Positions 50,777-57,760 of a stretch of DNA of 59,352 nucleotides are shown here, piece by piece; within the stretch, counting starts at the first letter, position 1, and each line of letters opens with the position of its first letter. The translations under genes were made by a program, and so were the position numbers. The notes beneath the pieces are model-generated. The model was given only the letters and a program-made list of their open reading frames with translations, made no database searches and was not told the DNA's origin. Source of the DNA: Nocardiaceae bacterium (GTDB lineage Bacteria > Actinomycetota > Actinomycetes > Mycobacteriales > Mycobacteriaceae); NCBI GenBank assembly GCA_021372355.1, contig JAJFUQ010000281.1, positions 1 to 59,352 of the forward strand. Reading direction: 5' to 3'.

Positions 50777-51484
50777 TTAACCCAATCGGCCCCATTGATC
50801 GGCGCACGCTGCAGCAATTCCAGGAAACGTCCTGCTACGCTCGCGGGCCCTATCCACTCCCGGCGCCATCTTCCAGACTCGCGGCTCGGGTATGTCGAAG
50901 TCTGAGAGTCCATGCGCGGACCGGTACGCGCCCAATGTCGGGAATGCTGGCACCAACGGCGGAAGGCTGCGAAGCCATAGGCCCGTGCCCTTCACTTCGA
51001 AGTCTCCGAACATCCACGGTTGGATGTACTGAGTTGCATCCGGCAATCCGACATGCACAATCGGCCGGGGATTCTCTACCGCACGTCGGGGAATGTGCGG
51101 ATAGTCGAGCAACGCACGGAAGAATGCAGCAGCCTCGCGCGCAGCCTGTCTGCGCGGCTCGCCCTTGAGAGGATGCGTGGCGTGATCGGGTTTGTTAACC
51201 CAGTGCCAGCCCGCGCGCGTCAGATAGGTGCACGGCGGATGCGCGATCATGAGATCGAAGTGCACGCCGCAGTTATCAAAGAACTGCAGCGCATCCCATA
51301 CATCCATTTGCAAATGGAAATTCCCGTCGCATCCGGCCCGCATGCGCAATTTCGACAGTCGGTTACGGCCGGCGTTGCGCCCGTCGCGAGCCGGTAATAG
51401 ATCGCAGGACACGGCGAAGTGTCCGCGCTCAGTGAATGCGCGGCGCATCATGCCGGACTCTTCGCAGGCAATGAAGACTTTCAT
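50777..51484 (-). CDS. DNA methyltransferase-like protein (HPPC motif)
   Basis: The product has 235 residues. It opens with V-F-I-A-C-E-E-S-G (motif I-like), has C-D-L-L-P and D-L-M-I-A-H-P-P-C-T-Y, the motif IV of C5-cytosine methyltransferase relatives, then E-N-P-R-P-I, Q-Y-I-Q-P-W-M-F-G and a L-W-L-R-S-L-P-P-L end. This family is common in phages and usually annotated as SAM-dependent methyltransferase. Activity and target are unknown. It may modify phage DNA against restriction. Confidence 0.7.
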   Translation of the reverse strand: MKVFIACEESGMMRRAFTERGHFAVSCDLLPARDGRNAGRNRLSKLRMRAGCDGNFHLQMDVWDALQFFDNCGVHFDLMIAHPPCTYLTRAGWHWVNKPDHATHPLKGEPRRQAAREAAAFFRALLDYPHIPRRAVENPRPIVHVGLPDATQYIQPWMFGDFEVKGTGLWLRSLPPLVPAFPTLGAYRSAHGLSDFDIPEPRVWKMAPGVDRARERSRTFPGIAAACADQWGRLG

Positions 51485-51696
51485 GAGTATTTGCCCTCAT
51501 TCTTCGCGACCGCTTCCGCATGCGCGATTGCATCGCGACGCGTCTTGAATCGGTTCAGCAATTCACCGTAGGGCGAGTCGTTGACGCAAACGCGGCGCAC
51601 TTCCCATGACGACTGATACTGTAGGACCGCGAAATGCGAGCCGACGAAATATCCGGATCGGTCATCATTCTGGATTCTCTTGAGCGGAAGTGTCAT
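51481..51696 (-). CDS. small hypothetical protein
   Basis: ATG 51696 overlaps the stop of the 39-residue ORF upstream (ATGA). The product has 71 residues, with a beta-rich start (G-Y-F-V-G-S-H-F-A-V-L-Q-Y) and a helical end. Its stop overlaps the methyltransferase-like start. No family was recognised. Confidence 0.5.
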   Translation of the reverse strand: MTLPLKRIQNDDRSGYFVGSHFAVLQYQSSWEVRRVCVNDSPYGELLNRFKTRRDAIAHAEAVAKNEGKYS

Positions 51697-51812
51697 GCGA
51701 CACCATTGTAGGTGCGCGCCGCGGGACGGTAGATATGCTCGCCCGTGGCGAAAAACCAAAGGGCCGCGAAGATGCCCGCGTCCGTGCCGTGCTCGTATTC
51801 GTGAATTTCCAT
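51693..51812 (-). CDS. short ORF of 39 residues behind hairpin leader 2
   Basis: ATG 51812 opens a frame with H-E-Y-E-H-G-T-D and an aromatic core, ending in the ATGA overlap with the next gene. An AGAGAGG-like site lies upstream. It sits directly after hairpin leader 2. Confidence 0.45.
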   Translation of the reverse strand: MEIHEYEHGTDAGIFAALWFFATGEHIYRPAARTYNGVA

Positions 51813-51845
51813 GGGTCTTGCCTCTCTATCAGGGTTAGGACTCGC

Positions 51846-51874
51846 CATGCGCCCCCGTGATCCGGAGGCGCATG
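51846..51874 (-). promoter_or_regulatory. leader hairpin, copy 2
   Basis: Perfect 8-bp arms (CATGCGCC/GGCGCATG) with a 13-base loop. On the minus strand GGCCGCGTCA precedes it and GCGAGTCC is part of or follows the arm, matching copy 1. It lies between genes at 51888 and 51812. Confidence 0.6.
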
Positions 51875-51887
51875 ACGCGGCCGTTCC

Positions 51888-52097
51888 TTAGTTGGCGTGT
51901 ATCGCGGCGGTGATTTCCGCAACGGCGCGGCGCGTTACCCATTGCGCGGGCCGTTCATAGCAGTCTGCGAATTTGCGGCCCATAGCTTCGCGCGCCAGCA
52001 TGGCGCGATAGTCGGCCGCATCATCGCGACGCATGCGCAACCGGCTCATGGGTCCAGTCACGAATATGGCGGTATCCTCGGGGGTCATTCTTTGCAT
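51888..52097 (-). CDS. first small gene of the leftward early operon
   Basis: The product has 69 residues from ATG 52097 (GAGAGG upstream); ATG 52088 is an alternative. The start (M-T-P-E-D-T-A-I-F) resembles the opening of the gene at 49942, suggesting a shared module. Basic and helical. No family was recognised. Confidence 0.5.
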   Translation of the reverse strand: MQRMTPEDTAIFVTGPMSRLRMRRDDAADYRAMLAREAMGRKFADCYERPAQWVTRRAVAEITAAIHAN

Positions 52098-52134
52098 GGC
52101 CTCTCACTCCTGTTTCGTTCGGTGACTCGACTCG

Positions 52135-52163
52135 CGCATAGATATATGCACGCATCGTGCCAA
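52135..52163 (-). promoter_or_regulatory. candidate leftward promoter with hairpin-like element (copy 3)
   Basis: Minus strand TTGGCA (52158-52163) is 17 bases from TATGCG (52135-52140), a fair sigma-70 layout. The same bases can form a GCATA/TATGC stem followed by GCGAGTC, which matches the leaders at copies 1 and 2. It stands upstream of the first gene of the leftward run and downstream of the operator cluster. Confidence 0.4.
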
Positions 52164-52215
52164 CGCAAGGGGCGCACCGGTCGGCCAATATCCGCAATTC
52201 CAAGTGCCCGAAATT

Positions 52216-52260
52216 GTCACAAAGTGACGTAGCGCGTCACATTGTGACGTACAGCGTCAG
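52216..52260. promoter_or_regulatory. three phased GTCAC operator-like sites
   Basis: GTCAC-AAA-GTGAC (52216-52228) and GTCAC-ATT-GTGAC (52236-52248) are two dyads whose centres are exactly 20 bases apart. A half site GTCAG follows at 52256, again 20 bases on. Two helical turns place all on one DNA face, as for cooperative repressor dimers. They lie about 55 bases upstream of the candidate leftward promoter. Confidence 0.6.
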
Positions 52261-52274
52261 CTCCCACGGGAGCT
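52259..52274. repeat. 16-bp dyad
   Basis: AGCTCCC and GGGAGCT flank AC, forming a near-perfect dyad directly after the phased GTCAC sites. Possible operator or short hairpin. Confidence 0.4.
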
Positions 52275-52280
52275 AAACGT

Positions 52281-52307
52281 GAGGTGATTGTGCGCCCCAA
52301 TCACCTC
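52281..52307. repeat. GAGGTGATT hairpin, copy 1
   Basis: Nine-base arms GAGGTGATT/AATCACCTC with a nine-base loop. A longer version with a nine-base loop occurs at 52973-53005, and a partial one (CGTGAGGTGT) near 52521. The two bracket the control region. Confidence 0.55.
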
Positions 52308-52430
52308 AAGTGCGGTTTCCAAACGCCAAGTGTTAAATAGGGAAACACGCAAACCAGGCGCCCGCATGCGTGCTCGGAAACCACAGACCTAACAACATTC
52401 AAGGCCCCCGAATGCTACTACAAAAGTAGG

Positions 52431-52644
52431 TGGCTCAAATGAGAATGATTCGCTATTGAGCCGAATATATTCTCCTGGTTGCGACAGTCGCGAAACCGCA
52501 TGGCAACCGGGCGCCTGAATCGTGAGGTGTCGTGGCTCAATTGGCTCATTTGGGCTCAATTGAGCCAATTGAGCCAATTGAGCACCAAACCCGTGTACGG
52601 GCTCAATTGGGCTCAGTTCCTTTAGGAACTGAGCCAATTGAGCC
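52431..52644. repeat. iteron-like cluster of TGAGCC/GGCTCA repeats
   Basis: About twelve copies of TGAGCC (either direction) occur within 214 bases, often as TGAGCCAAT with a nine-base period. The block at 52600-52644 forms a large dyad: a 12-bp perfect stem with a TT centre, extended by nine more pairs after one extra G. GGCTCAATTGAGCC at 52553 is itself a 14-bp palindrome. Such clusters occur at replication origins and repressor sites. Confidence 0.6.
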
Positions 52645-52972
52645 ACACGTGGTTGCTTGGCTAAAGGTTCGAGGTTTAAAGGGGGATACTCGCGCAACCG
52701 GCGAGCATTATTATTCGAGAACACCAGCCGTTCCGCGCTCGTGGGCAGTGGGGTTTCTCATGAGTGAAGCCACAGTGCCAATACATTCAAAGGGTTGCGA
52801 GCGATGCGGGCCTGCAGGCACGGACGCACGACGCGCAAGCCCTTGATTTCCCTAATAGGCGCGAAACGCGGGCGCGCAGGCAAGGGCTTTGACGACCGCG
52901 CCGGGGATGTACACGAGGGGGTTGCACACGAAATTTTCCCAATTTCGAGCCTCGACTCTCGGAAACCCCAAT

Positions 52973-53005
52973 CGTGAGGTGATTCCGCCCGCCAATCGCC
53001 TCACG
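52973..53005. repeat. GAGGTGATT hairpin, copy 2
   Basis: Twelve-base arms (CGTGAGGTGATT with AATCGCCTCACG, one G-T pair) around a nine-base loop. It spans the stop codon of the gene at 53001 and ends the integrase operon. It could end transcription weakly or bind a regulator; no T-tract follows on the minus strand. Confidence 0.5.
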
Positions 53006-53240
53006 CGCAGATGTCATCCTTGGAGGGTCTATAGACCTCCAAGGACCGACCCCCGGGATCGATGGGTACCAGCCACTCGGGCGCGCAGAGCCAATCGGTC
53101 CCCGGCCCCGCATCGCACGGGTGTCCGGGGAACTCGACCTCGTAGTCGCCCTCGTATCGGCCCACGATCTCGCCGACGCTTCCCGTCCGCGGCATCCCAG
53201 GCTCGCGGTTCACGAGCATGACAAGCTGGCCGATCTTCAT
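53001..53240 (-). CDS. SH3-like small protein after integrase
   Basis: The product has 79 residues from ATG 53240, which overlaps the integrase stop (ATGA). The pattern I-G-Q-L-V-M-L-V, G-S-V-G-E-I-V-G-R-Y-E-G-D-Y-E-V-E-F-P-G suggests an SH3-like beta barrel, and C-A-P-E-W-L-V-P-I follows. It might act with the integrase, as an excisionase-like partner or otherwise; nothing direct supports this. Confidence 0.55.
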   Translation of the reverse strand: MKIGQLVMLVNREPGMPRTGSVGEIVGRYEGDYEVEFPGHPCDAGPGTDWLCAPEWLVPIDPGGRSLEVYRPSKDDICA

Positions 53241-54118
53241 TCGGCCATCATCTCCTGAATCATCGCGCTCCACCGATCGTGCAGCGCCTTCTGGGCCGCC
53301 ACATGCTCGGCCCGGTTGTAGACATCGCCTCGAGAGTGCGCGAGCGCAGCCTCGATGACCGAGTGCTCGCAGCCTGCCTCGTGCAGCATCGTCGAGGCCG
53401 AAGCCCGGAACCCGTGGGGCGTGTGCTCTTGGGGTGAGTAGAACAGGCGCTGAAGTGCGATGCCCATGATGTTCTCGGAGATCGACCCGCGGTCGCGGCC
53501 CGGGAACACGTAGCCGTCACCGACGCCGCTCGACTCTCGCCCGTCGATCTCCCGGAGCATCTCGACGACCGGTGCGGACAAGAACTTCACGAACGGCCGG
53601 CGCATCTTCATCCGACCCGCAGGGATGTGCCACTCTCCGTGCTCCAGCCGAAGCTCCGACCAGCGCATGCCGCGCAGCTCCACCGGGCGCACGAACACGT
53701 GGGGCAGGATCATCAGGGCATCCCTTACGGGGGAGGGCGTCAAGTCGTCCCGGATGGACCTGAGCAACGCGCCAAAGCGTCGAGGGTCCGTGATCGCGGC
53801 CCGGTTCGTGGTCTTGGGCCGCACCAGGATCGTTTTAAGCCCGGGGACCGGGTCGGGCGCCGTACGGATGCCCGCGGCCAGAGCGTAGCGTATAACGCCT
53901 CCGGCGAGCGTACAGGCCCTATGCGCGGTGGCGTTCGAGCCTACAAGTTCGATCTTCCGCAGCGCCTGGAGGAGTCGGGGTGCGTCGAGTTCGGCCACGG
54001 GCACGTCGTGCACGGGCTTCAGGTGCTCGAGGAGCCAGCGCTGGTCCTTGGCGGTCTGCGGGGTGACGCGGTTGCGTCGGATGGCGAGGTAATCTTGGGC
54101 GGCTTCGTGGAACAGCAT
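53237..54118 (-). CDS. int: tyrosine integrase, short P4-type
   Basis: The product has 293 residues. Catalytic residues are visible: Arg144 (V-R-P-V-E-L), Lys171, His235 and Arg238 (H-G-F-R), His261 and Tyr267 (Y-N-R-A). The core-binding and catalytic domains match the P4 type, but the usual N-terminal arm-binding part (DUF4102, about 90 residues) is missing. ATG 54118 has a perfect GGAGG, so this looks native. It would insert the phage into a host site, possibly the neighbouring tRNA gene. Confidence 0.88.
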   Translation of the reverse strand: MLFHEAAQDYLAIRRNRVTPQTAKDQRWLLEHLKPVHDVPVAELDAPRLLQALRKIELVGSNATAHRACTLAGGVIRYALAAGIRTAPDPVPGLKTILVRPKTTNRAAITDPRRFGALLRSIRDDLTPSPVRDALMILPHVFVRPVELRGMRWSELRLEHGEWHIPAGRMKMRRPFVKFLSAPVVEMLREIDGRESSGVGDGYVFPGRDRGSISENIMGIALQRLFYSPQEHTPHGFRASASTMLHEAGCEHSVIEAALAHSRGDVYNRAEHVAAQKALHDRWSAMIQEMMAE

Positions 54119-54223
54119 AGGGCCTCCGAGTGGTCTCGGGAGAATGACACAACCACAATGGGGCGCGCAATGGGAGAATTTTTCGTTTTTAGCGGATCAG
54201 TTGGCACTTAACTTGCGATATAC

Positions 54224-54397
54224 GGGAGTAAGGGCCTCATGCTGTCATCGTACAGCCCACCCTTACCCGTCGGCCGCCCGTGGGCGCCGCCACCCCTCCT
54301 GCCGAGTCCCCGAATGCCACCATTCGAAGTGGCTGCGGGCTCGAGGCGGCGTCCACGGGAGGGCCCCTCTGCTGCTTTCGTAAGCGGCAGAGGTTTT
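54224..54397 (+). ncRNA. candidate structured non-coding RNA ending in a terminator
   Basis: Helix A: 54228-54234 with 54260-54266 (7 bp, plus outer pairs after a bulged A) and inner 54241-54245 with 54252-54256. Helix B: 54277-54291 pairs with 54345-54359 over 15 continuous pairs (one G-T), enclosing 54303-54306/54340-54343, 54309-54311/54337-54339 and 54316-54320/54329-54333. Hairpin C is the terminator at 54366-54393 followed by TTTT. No ORF with a ribosome site fits. Role unknown. Confidence 0.6.
54366..54397 (+). terminator. strong rho-independent terminator
   Basis: CCTCTGC-T-GCTT, loop TCGT, AAGC-G-GCAGAGG, then TTTT. All twelve positions pair, one as T-G. It ends plus-strand transcripts 8 bases before the tRNA and belongs to the candidate ncRNA. 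Confidence 0.85.
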
Positions 54398-54405
54398 ATC
54401 ACATC

Positions 54406-54482
54406 GCCGTCGTAGCTCAGTCGGTAGAGCAGCAGTTTTGTAAACTGTCGGTCGCAGGTTCGACTCCGTGCCGATGGCACCA
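54406..54482 (+). tRNA. tRNA-Thr(UGU), with bulged T-stem
   Basis: The acceptor stem GCCGTCG/CGATGGC pairs fully (one G-T), then A and encoded CCA. D-arm GCTC/GAGC, anticodon stem GCAGT/ACTGT with loop TTTGTAA (anticodon TGT), T-loop TTCGACT. The T-stem GCAGG pairs with CC-G-TGC only if one G is bulged, so the gene is 77 bases long. It may be functional, degenerate or an attachment-site copy of a host tRNA. It lies 290 bases from the integrase. Confidence 0.8.
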
Positions 54483-54608
54483 GAATACCAGACACGGGCG
54501 GCTTCGTGATGCCCGCGAGACGAAGGTGGTAGTGCCCCTGATAAACGGCACTCGCATGCGAACGGGGATTGGCTACCGTCGCGCACCCTGGCGTAGTTAG
54601 GGTTCCAT

Positions 54609-54643
54609 TTGTGAGAGCTCACAACCTCGAGCCGTAAGAGGTT
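54609..54643. repeat. two adjacent dyads
   Basis: TTGTGAG-AG-CTCACAA (54609-54624) is followed at once by AACCTC/GAGGTT arms (54623-54643) with a nine-base loop. They lie between the tRNA and the 43-bp palindrome. Possible protein-binding sites. Confidence 0.45.
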
Positions 54644-54689
54644 AGCCATAGCGGCTTCAATGTGCCGGGTCTGGCGATCGGCACCAATC

Positions 54690-54732
54690 TATCCGTAATA
54701 CCGATATCTGTCAGATATCGGTATTACGGATA
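54690..54732. repeat. perfect 43-bp palindrome
   Basis: Bases 54690-54710 and 54712-54732 are exact reverse complements around one central T. The flanks differ, and TTTTCCCC follows on the plus strand. The arm includes ATCCGTAATACC and GATATC. Too long and AT-rich for an ordinary terminator. It may be a recombination, packaging or regulator site, or act as a bidirectional terminator. Confidence 0.85.
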
Positions 54733-54782
54733 TTTTCCCCCGTCTAACTACCGACACCTTGCTGGGAGGCAAGCCGGAACCC

Positions 54783-55532
54783 ATGACTGAAACAACACCT
54801 GACGACTTCAGCTGGATGGAGGCCGCTCCTCCGCCTGTCCGCCCTGCGCGCAAGAAGCCCAAATCGGGTACTCGCAAGCCCAATAAGGGTAAGGCCAAGC
54901 GCGAGGAGCGCAAAACCCTAAAAGTCGCACAGCGCCAAACCCTAGAACCCAAAGTCGAGTCGGTCTCGAAGATCGACCACGCCGGCATTCGCGGCAAGGT
55001 CATGTTCCAGGCCGTCAGCGGCAAGAAGCGCATCTGGGCCTGCGACGGCCAGTACGTGTTCTTCCGCCGGCCGCGCGACGCGAACGGGCAACCGGCGCGC
55101 GACGCGAACGGCGACCTGCACCGCGCGATCCTGCGACACGAGAACTTCATCGCCCGTGGCGACTACAAGTACATCGAAACTCAGGACGACGTCGAGATCT
55201 GTCAGGTAAGCGAGCAGTCCTCGTTCTACCGCAAGCCCGTGTACCTGGGGCAGCTGTCCGAAGGCGGGCTCAACCGCATGGTCGCCATCACAGCCGTGAA
55301 GCGCGACTGGCCGCTCTACACCGACCTGCTCGAGGAACTCGCCTCGCGAGTGAAGAGCAAGTGGCGGACGGAAGGGCAGGCGAAGCTGTGCTGGGAAGAG
55401 CACCTGAAGTACATCGAGAACCTGATCGCCCTGCGCGGCGGCCCGACGCCCACCGAGTGCGGCGCCGCTCTCGCCCGCGTCCGTCAGGCCCGCGGCGAGG
55501 GCAGCGGCCGAGTGATCCTGCTGGGTAGTTAG
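54783..55532 (+). CDS. unknown protein upstream of small terminase
   Basis: The product has 249 residues from ATG 54783; GGGAGG lies 13 bases upstream and TTG 54759 would add eight residues. The first 70 residues are Pro/Lys-rich and basic. The rest has a compact strand-helix pattern with F-F-R-R-P-R and C-W-E-E-H-L-K-Y. It opens the late arm and abuts the terminase gene. It may assist packaging or regulation. No family was recognised. Confidence 0.55.
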   Translation: MTETTPDDFSWMEAAPPPVRPARKKPKSGTRKPNKGKAKREERKTLKVAQRQTLEPKVESVSKIDHAGIRGKVMFQAVSGKKRIWACDGQYVFFRRPRDANGQPARDANGDLHRAILRHENFIARGDYKYIETQDDVEICQVSEQSSFYRKPVYLGQLSEGGLNRMVAITAVKRDWPLYTDLLEELASRVKSKWRTEGQAKLCWEEHLKYIENLIALRGGPTPTECGAALARVRQARGEGSGRVILLGS

Positions 55533-56180
55533 GTGTCCGAGGCCCCGCTCTCTGACTTCGACACCCCCGAGTCCGACTTCGACGTTGCAACCGTCGAGAG
55601 CGTGCTCGGCGGCGTCGTTCCCGCGAAGAAGCAGGCACGCGATCCCGCGTACAAGAAGCTCGCGGCCGACACGCGTGCGCTGACGTACCAGCAGCGCGTG
55701 TTCATCCGCACACTCCTCACCTGCGCGATGAACATGCGCGCGGCGACGCGGAAGATGCGCGCCAACGGCTTCACCATCACGCAGGGCACGCCCGTGCGCT
55801 GGATGAAGACTCCGGCATTCCGCTCCGTCGTCGAGCGCTACACGGACCTCATGTGCGCCGAGGTCGGCATCGGAAGCCCGCAGCACATCATGCTGCGGAT
55901 CAACGACGTCGTCGAGAACGCGCTCGAGCCCGTGCCGATGTACCACTCCGGGATGCCGGTCATGAACCCGGAGACCGGCACGGTGCAGAAGGAAGTAGAT
56001 AGGGGCTCGGCGCTCAAGGGTCTCGAGCTTCTCGGCAAGCACGCCGGGGCCTTCCGCTCGGATGAGGAGCAGAGCAACCGCGTGACGGTCGTGCTCGACT
56101 TCTCCGGCGAGTCCATGCAGGGCGAGCAAGAGAGCGAGCGCGTCGATGCGATCGACGGCGAGTTCGAGGAGACGAAATAG
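55533..56180 (+). CDS. terminase small subunit
   Basis: The product has 215 residues from GTG 55533, adjacent to the previous stop. The N-terminal part is acidic. L-T-Y-Q-Q-R-V-F-I-R-T-L-L and the next helices (N-M-R-A-A-T-R-K-M) give the typical small-terminase HTH region. A central oligomerisation-type helix and an acidic tail follow. It recognises phage DNA for packaging and lies before the large subunit gene. Confidence 0.75.
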   Translation: MSEAPLSDFDTPESDFDVATVESVLGGVVPAKKQARDPAYKKLAADTRALTYQQRVFIRTLLTCAMNMRAATRKMRANGFTITQGTPVRWMKTPAFRSVVERYTDLMCAEVGIGSPQHIMLRINDVVENALEPVPMYHSGMPVMNPETGTVQKEVDRGSALKGLELLGKHAGAFRSDEEQSNRVTVVLDFSGESMQGEQESERVDAIDGEFEETK

Positions 56181-56185
56181 TTAGC

Positions 56186-56207
56186 CCGGGCACCTTTCGA
56201 TGCCCGG
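56186..56207 (+). terminator. hairpin between terminase genes
   Basis: Seven-base arms CCGGGCA/TGCCCGG around an eight-base loop, directly after the small terminase stop. No T-tract follows, so it may act as an mRNA processing or stability element more than a terminator. Confidence 0.4.
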
Positions 56208-56296
56208 ACTCATTGCCCTGCCTCGCCGCACCTTACCAAGCCGAGCCTCGACTTTTGAACTGTAGCGCACTTTTTCAGCAGGAGCAAGTGCAATAA

Positions 56297-57760
56297 ATGT
56301 CCGGCCAAGCGGTTTTGAAATACAGAGCGCAAGGTCCGGTACTGCAACGATATTTGGACTCGGTCGCGTTCGTGCAGGTCATCCGCGGGCCTCTCGGCTC
56401 CGGCAAGACGACCTGCTCGGCGGCGAAGCTGTTCAAGCTGATCTGCGATCAGCGTCCGACGAAGGAAGGCATTCGGAAGTCGCGCTACGCGGCGGTCCGT
56501 AACACCTACCCGGATCTCAAGAACACGACGATCCGCGACTGGCGCTCCGTGGTGCCCGACAACTGCGGGCGCTTCACGATGGGCGTGCCGCCCGAGCACA
56601 AGCTCGACTTCGATCTGCCGGACGGTACGCGAGTAGTTAGCGAGGTGATCTTCCTCGCGCTCGATCGTCCGGACGACGTGCGCAAGCTGCGCGGTATGCA
56701 GCTCACGGGCGCGTGGATCAACGAAATGAAGGAATTGCCGAAGGCGATTCTGGACATGATCACGGGCCGCGTCGACCGCTATCCGGCGCCTGGATTTTCG
56801 AACTGGGTCGGGATCCTGGGCGACACGAACGCATGGGACGACGACCACTGGCTGGAAGAGCTCGATAGGCTCCGCATCAAAGGGGAGCTGCCTGGGTATG
56901 AATTCTTCGTGCAGCCGCCGGCTGTGATGAAGATCGACGGCCGGTGGATGGTCAACCCACTCGCCGAGAACCTCAAGGTGCTCAAGCCGGACTACTACCA
57001 GCGCCAGATCGCCGGTAAGCGCGACGCCTGGATCAAGGTCAACCTCGAGAACCGCATCGGTATCTCGTTCGACGGCAAGCCCGTGCACCCGGACTACGAC
57101 GACACCGTGCACGTCGCGCCCGACATTCTGCGCCCGGTCCCGGGCGTCGTCTTCGTCGGCATGGACTTCGGTCTCTCGCCCGCGGCGGCGTTCTTCCAAC
57201 TGCAGCCGAACGGGCAGTGGTTCGGGCTCGAGGAAGTCGTTTGCACCGACATGGGCGCGGTGCGCTTCGCGGATGCCGTGAAGCGGAAAGTCGCCGAGAT
57301 GAAGCAGATCGTGCCGGGCCTCACGTTCATCTTCCGCGGCGACCCCGCGGGCGATGAGCGAGTCGGCACCGACGAGAGCACCGTCTTCCAGACGCTGCGG
57401 CTCAACGGCATCCCGGCGCAGCCGTGCTCGACGAACGATCCGGCCTTGCGCCGCGACGCGCTCGATCGGCCGCTGACGCGCATCGCGCTCGGCAAGCCGG
57501 GGCTGCTGATCTCGCCGACGATGAAGGTGTTCCGCCGTGGCATGGCCGGCGGCTACTGCTACAAGCGCATCGAGGTGCCGGGCACCGAGAAGTTCCGCGA
57601 TGTGCCCGACAAGAACGAATTCTCGCACGTCGTCGAAGCGGGCGAGTACGCGCTTCTCGATGCCGGCGAGCACGCGACGAGGAACTCCCCCGGCGCGCAG
57701 ATCCTGGCCGCGCAGGGCGCGGTGACGCCGACGTCGAACTGGAATCCGCTTGACGCATGA
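56297..57760 (+). CDS. terminase large subunit
   Basis: The product has 487 residues. Walker A is G-P-L-G-S-G-K-T (residues 31-38), Walker B near residue 140 is W-I-N-E-M, and the nuclease part has V-G-M-D-F-G near residue 289 and G-D-P-A-G later. It powers DNA entry through the portal and cuts the concatemer. T7 gp19 is about 100 residues longer. Codons inside contain GTAGTTAG at 56633. The stop overlaps the next start. Confidence 0.92.
   Translation: MSGQAVLKYRAQGPVLQRYLDSVAFVQVIRGPLGSGKTTCSAAKLFKLICDQRPTKEGIRKSRYAAVRNTYPDLKNTTIRDWRSVVPDNCGRFTMGVPPEHKLDFDLPDGTRVVSEVIFLALDRPDDVRKLRGMQLTGAWINEMKELPKAILDMITGRVDRYPAPGFSNWVGILGDTNAWDDDHWLEELDRLRIKGELPGYEFFVQPPAVMKIDGRWMVNPLAENLKVLKPDYYQRQIAGKRDAWIKVNLENRIGISFDGKPVHPDYDDTVHVAPDILRPVPGVVFVGMDFGLSPAAAFFQLQPNGQWFGLEEVVCTDMGAVRFADAVKRKVAEMKQIVPGLTFIFRGDPAGDERVGTDESTVFQTLRLNGIPAQPCSTNDPALRRDALDRPLTRIALGKPGLLISPTMKVFRRGMAGGYCYKRIEVPGTEKFRDVPDKNEFSHVVEAGEYALLDAGEHATRNSPGAQILAAQGAVTPTSNWNPLDA

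Larger units (their letters stand above)
52098..53000. other. intergenic control region
   Basis: About 900 bases without a convincing gene. From left to right it holds the candidate promoter, three phased GTCAC sites, a 16-bp dyad, a pair of GTGAGGTGATT-type hairpins at either end and a cluster of TGAGCC repeats with large dyads in the middle. ORFs on either strand here only translate the repeats. It probably contains early promoters and operators and possibly the replication origin. Confidence 0.6.
54119..54782. other. divergent region between the two arms
   Basis: About 660 bases without a convincing protein gene. It holds the structured segment 54224-54397, the tRNA, three dyads and the 43-bp palindrome. 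Leftward transcription begins at its left side and rightward late transcription at its right side. It is the likely site for attP and perhaps for packaging recognition. Confidence 0.6.

Noticed and set aside
52389..52846. ORFs of about 105-110 residues on both strands in the control region
   Set aside because: They mainly translate the TGAGCC repeats (A-Q-L-A-Q or I-E-P-I-E-P), lack good ribosome sites and overlap each other on opposite strands.
54144..54383. 79-residue ORF on the plus strand before the tRNA
   Set aside because: It has no ribosome site, its composition is Arg/His/Pro-rich as in shadow frames, and the DNA is explained better by RNA helices.
54690..54732. Protelomerase telomere site as in N15-type phages
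   Set aside because: No protelomerase gene is present, the integrase is an ordinary tyrosine recombinase and the map is circular with podovirus packaging genes.
54690..54732. XerC/D dif-type site
   Set aside because: dif sites have two 11-base arms around six central bases; this palindrome has 21-base arms around one base and no dif consensus.
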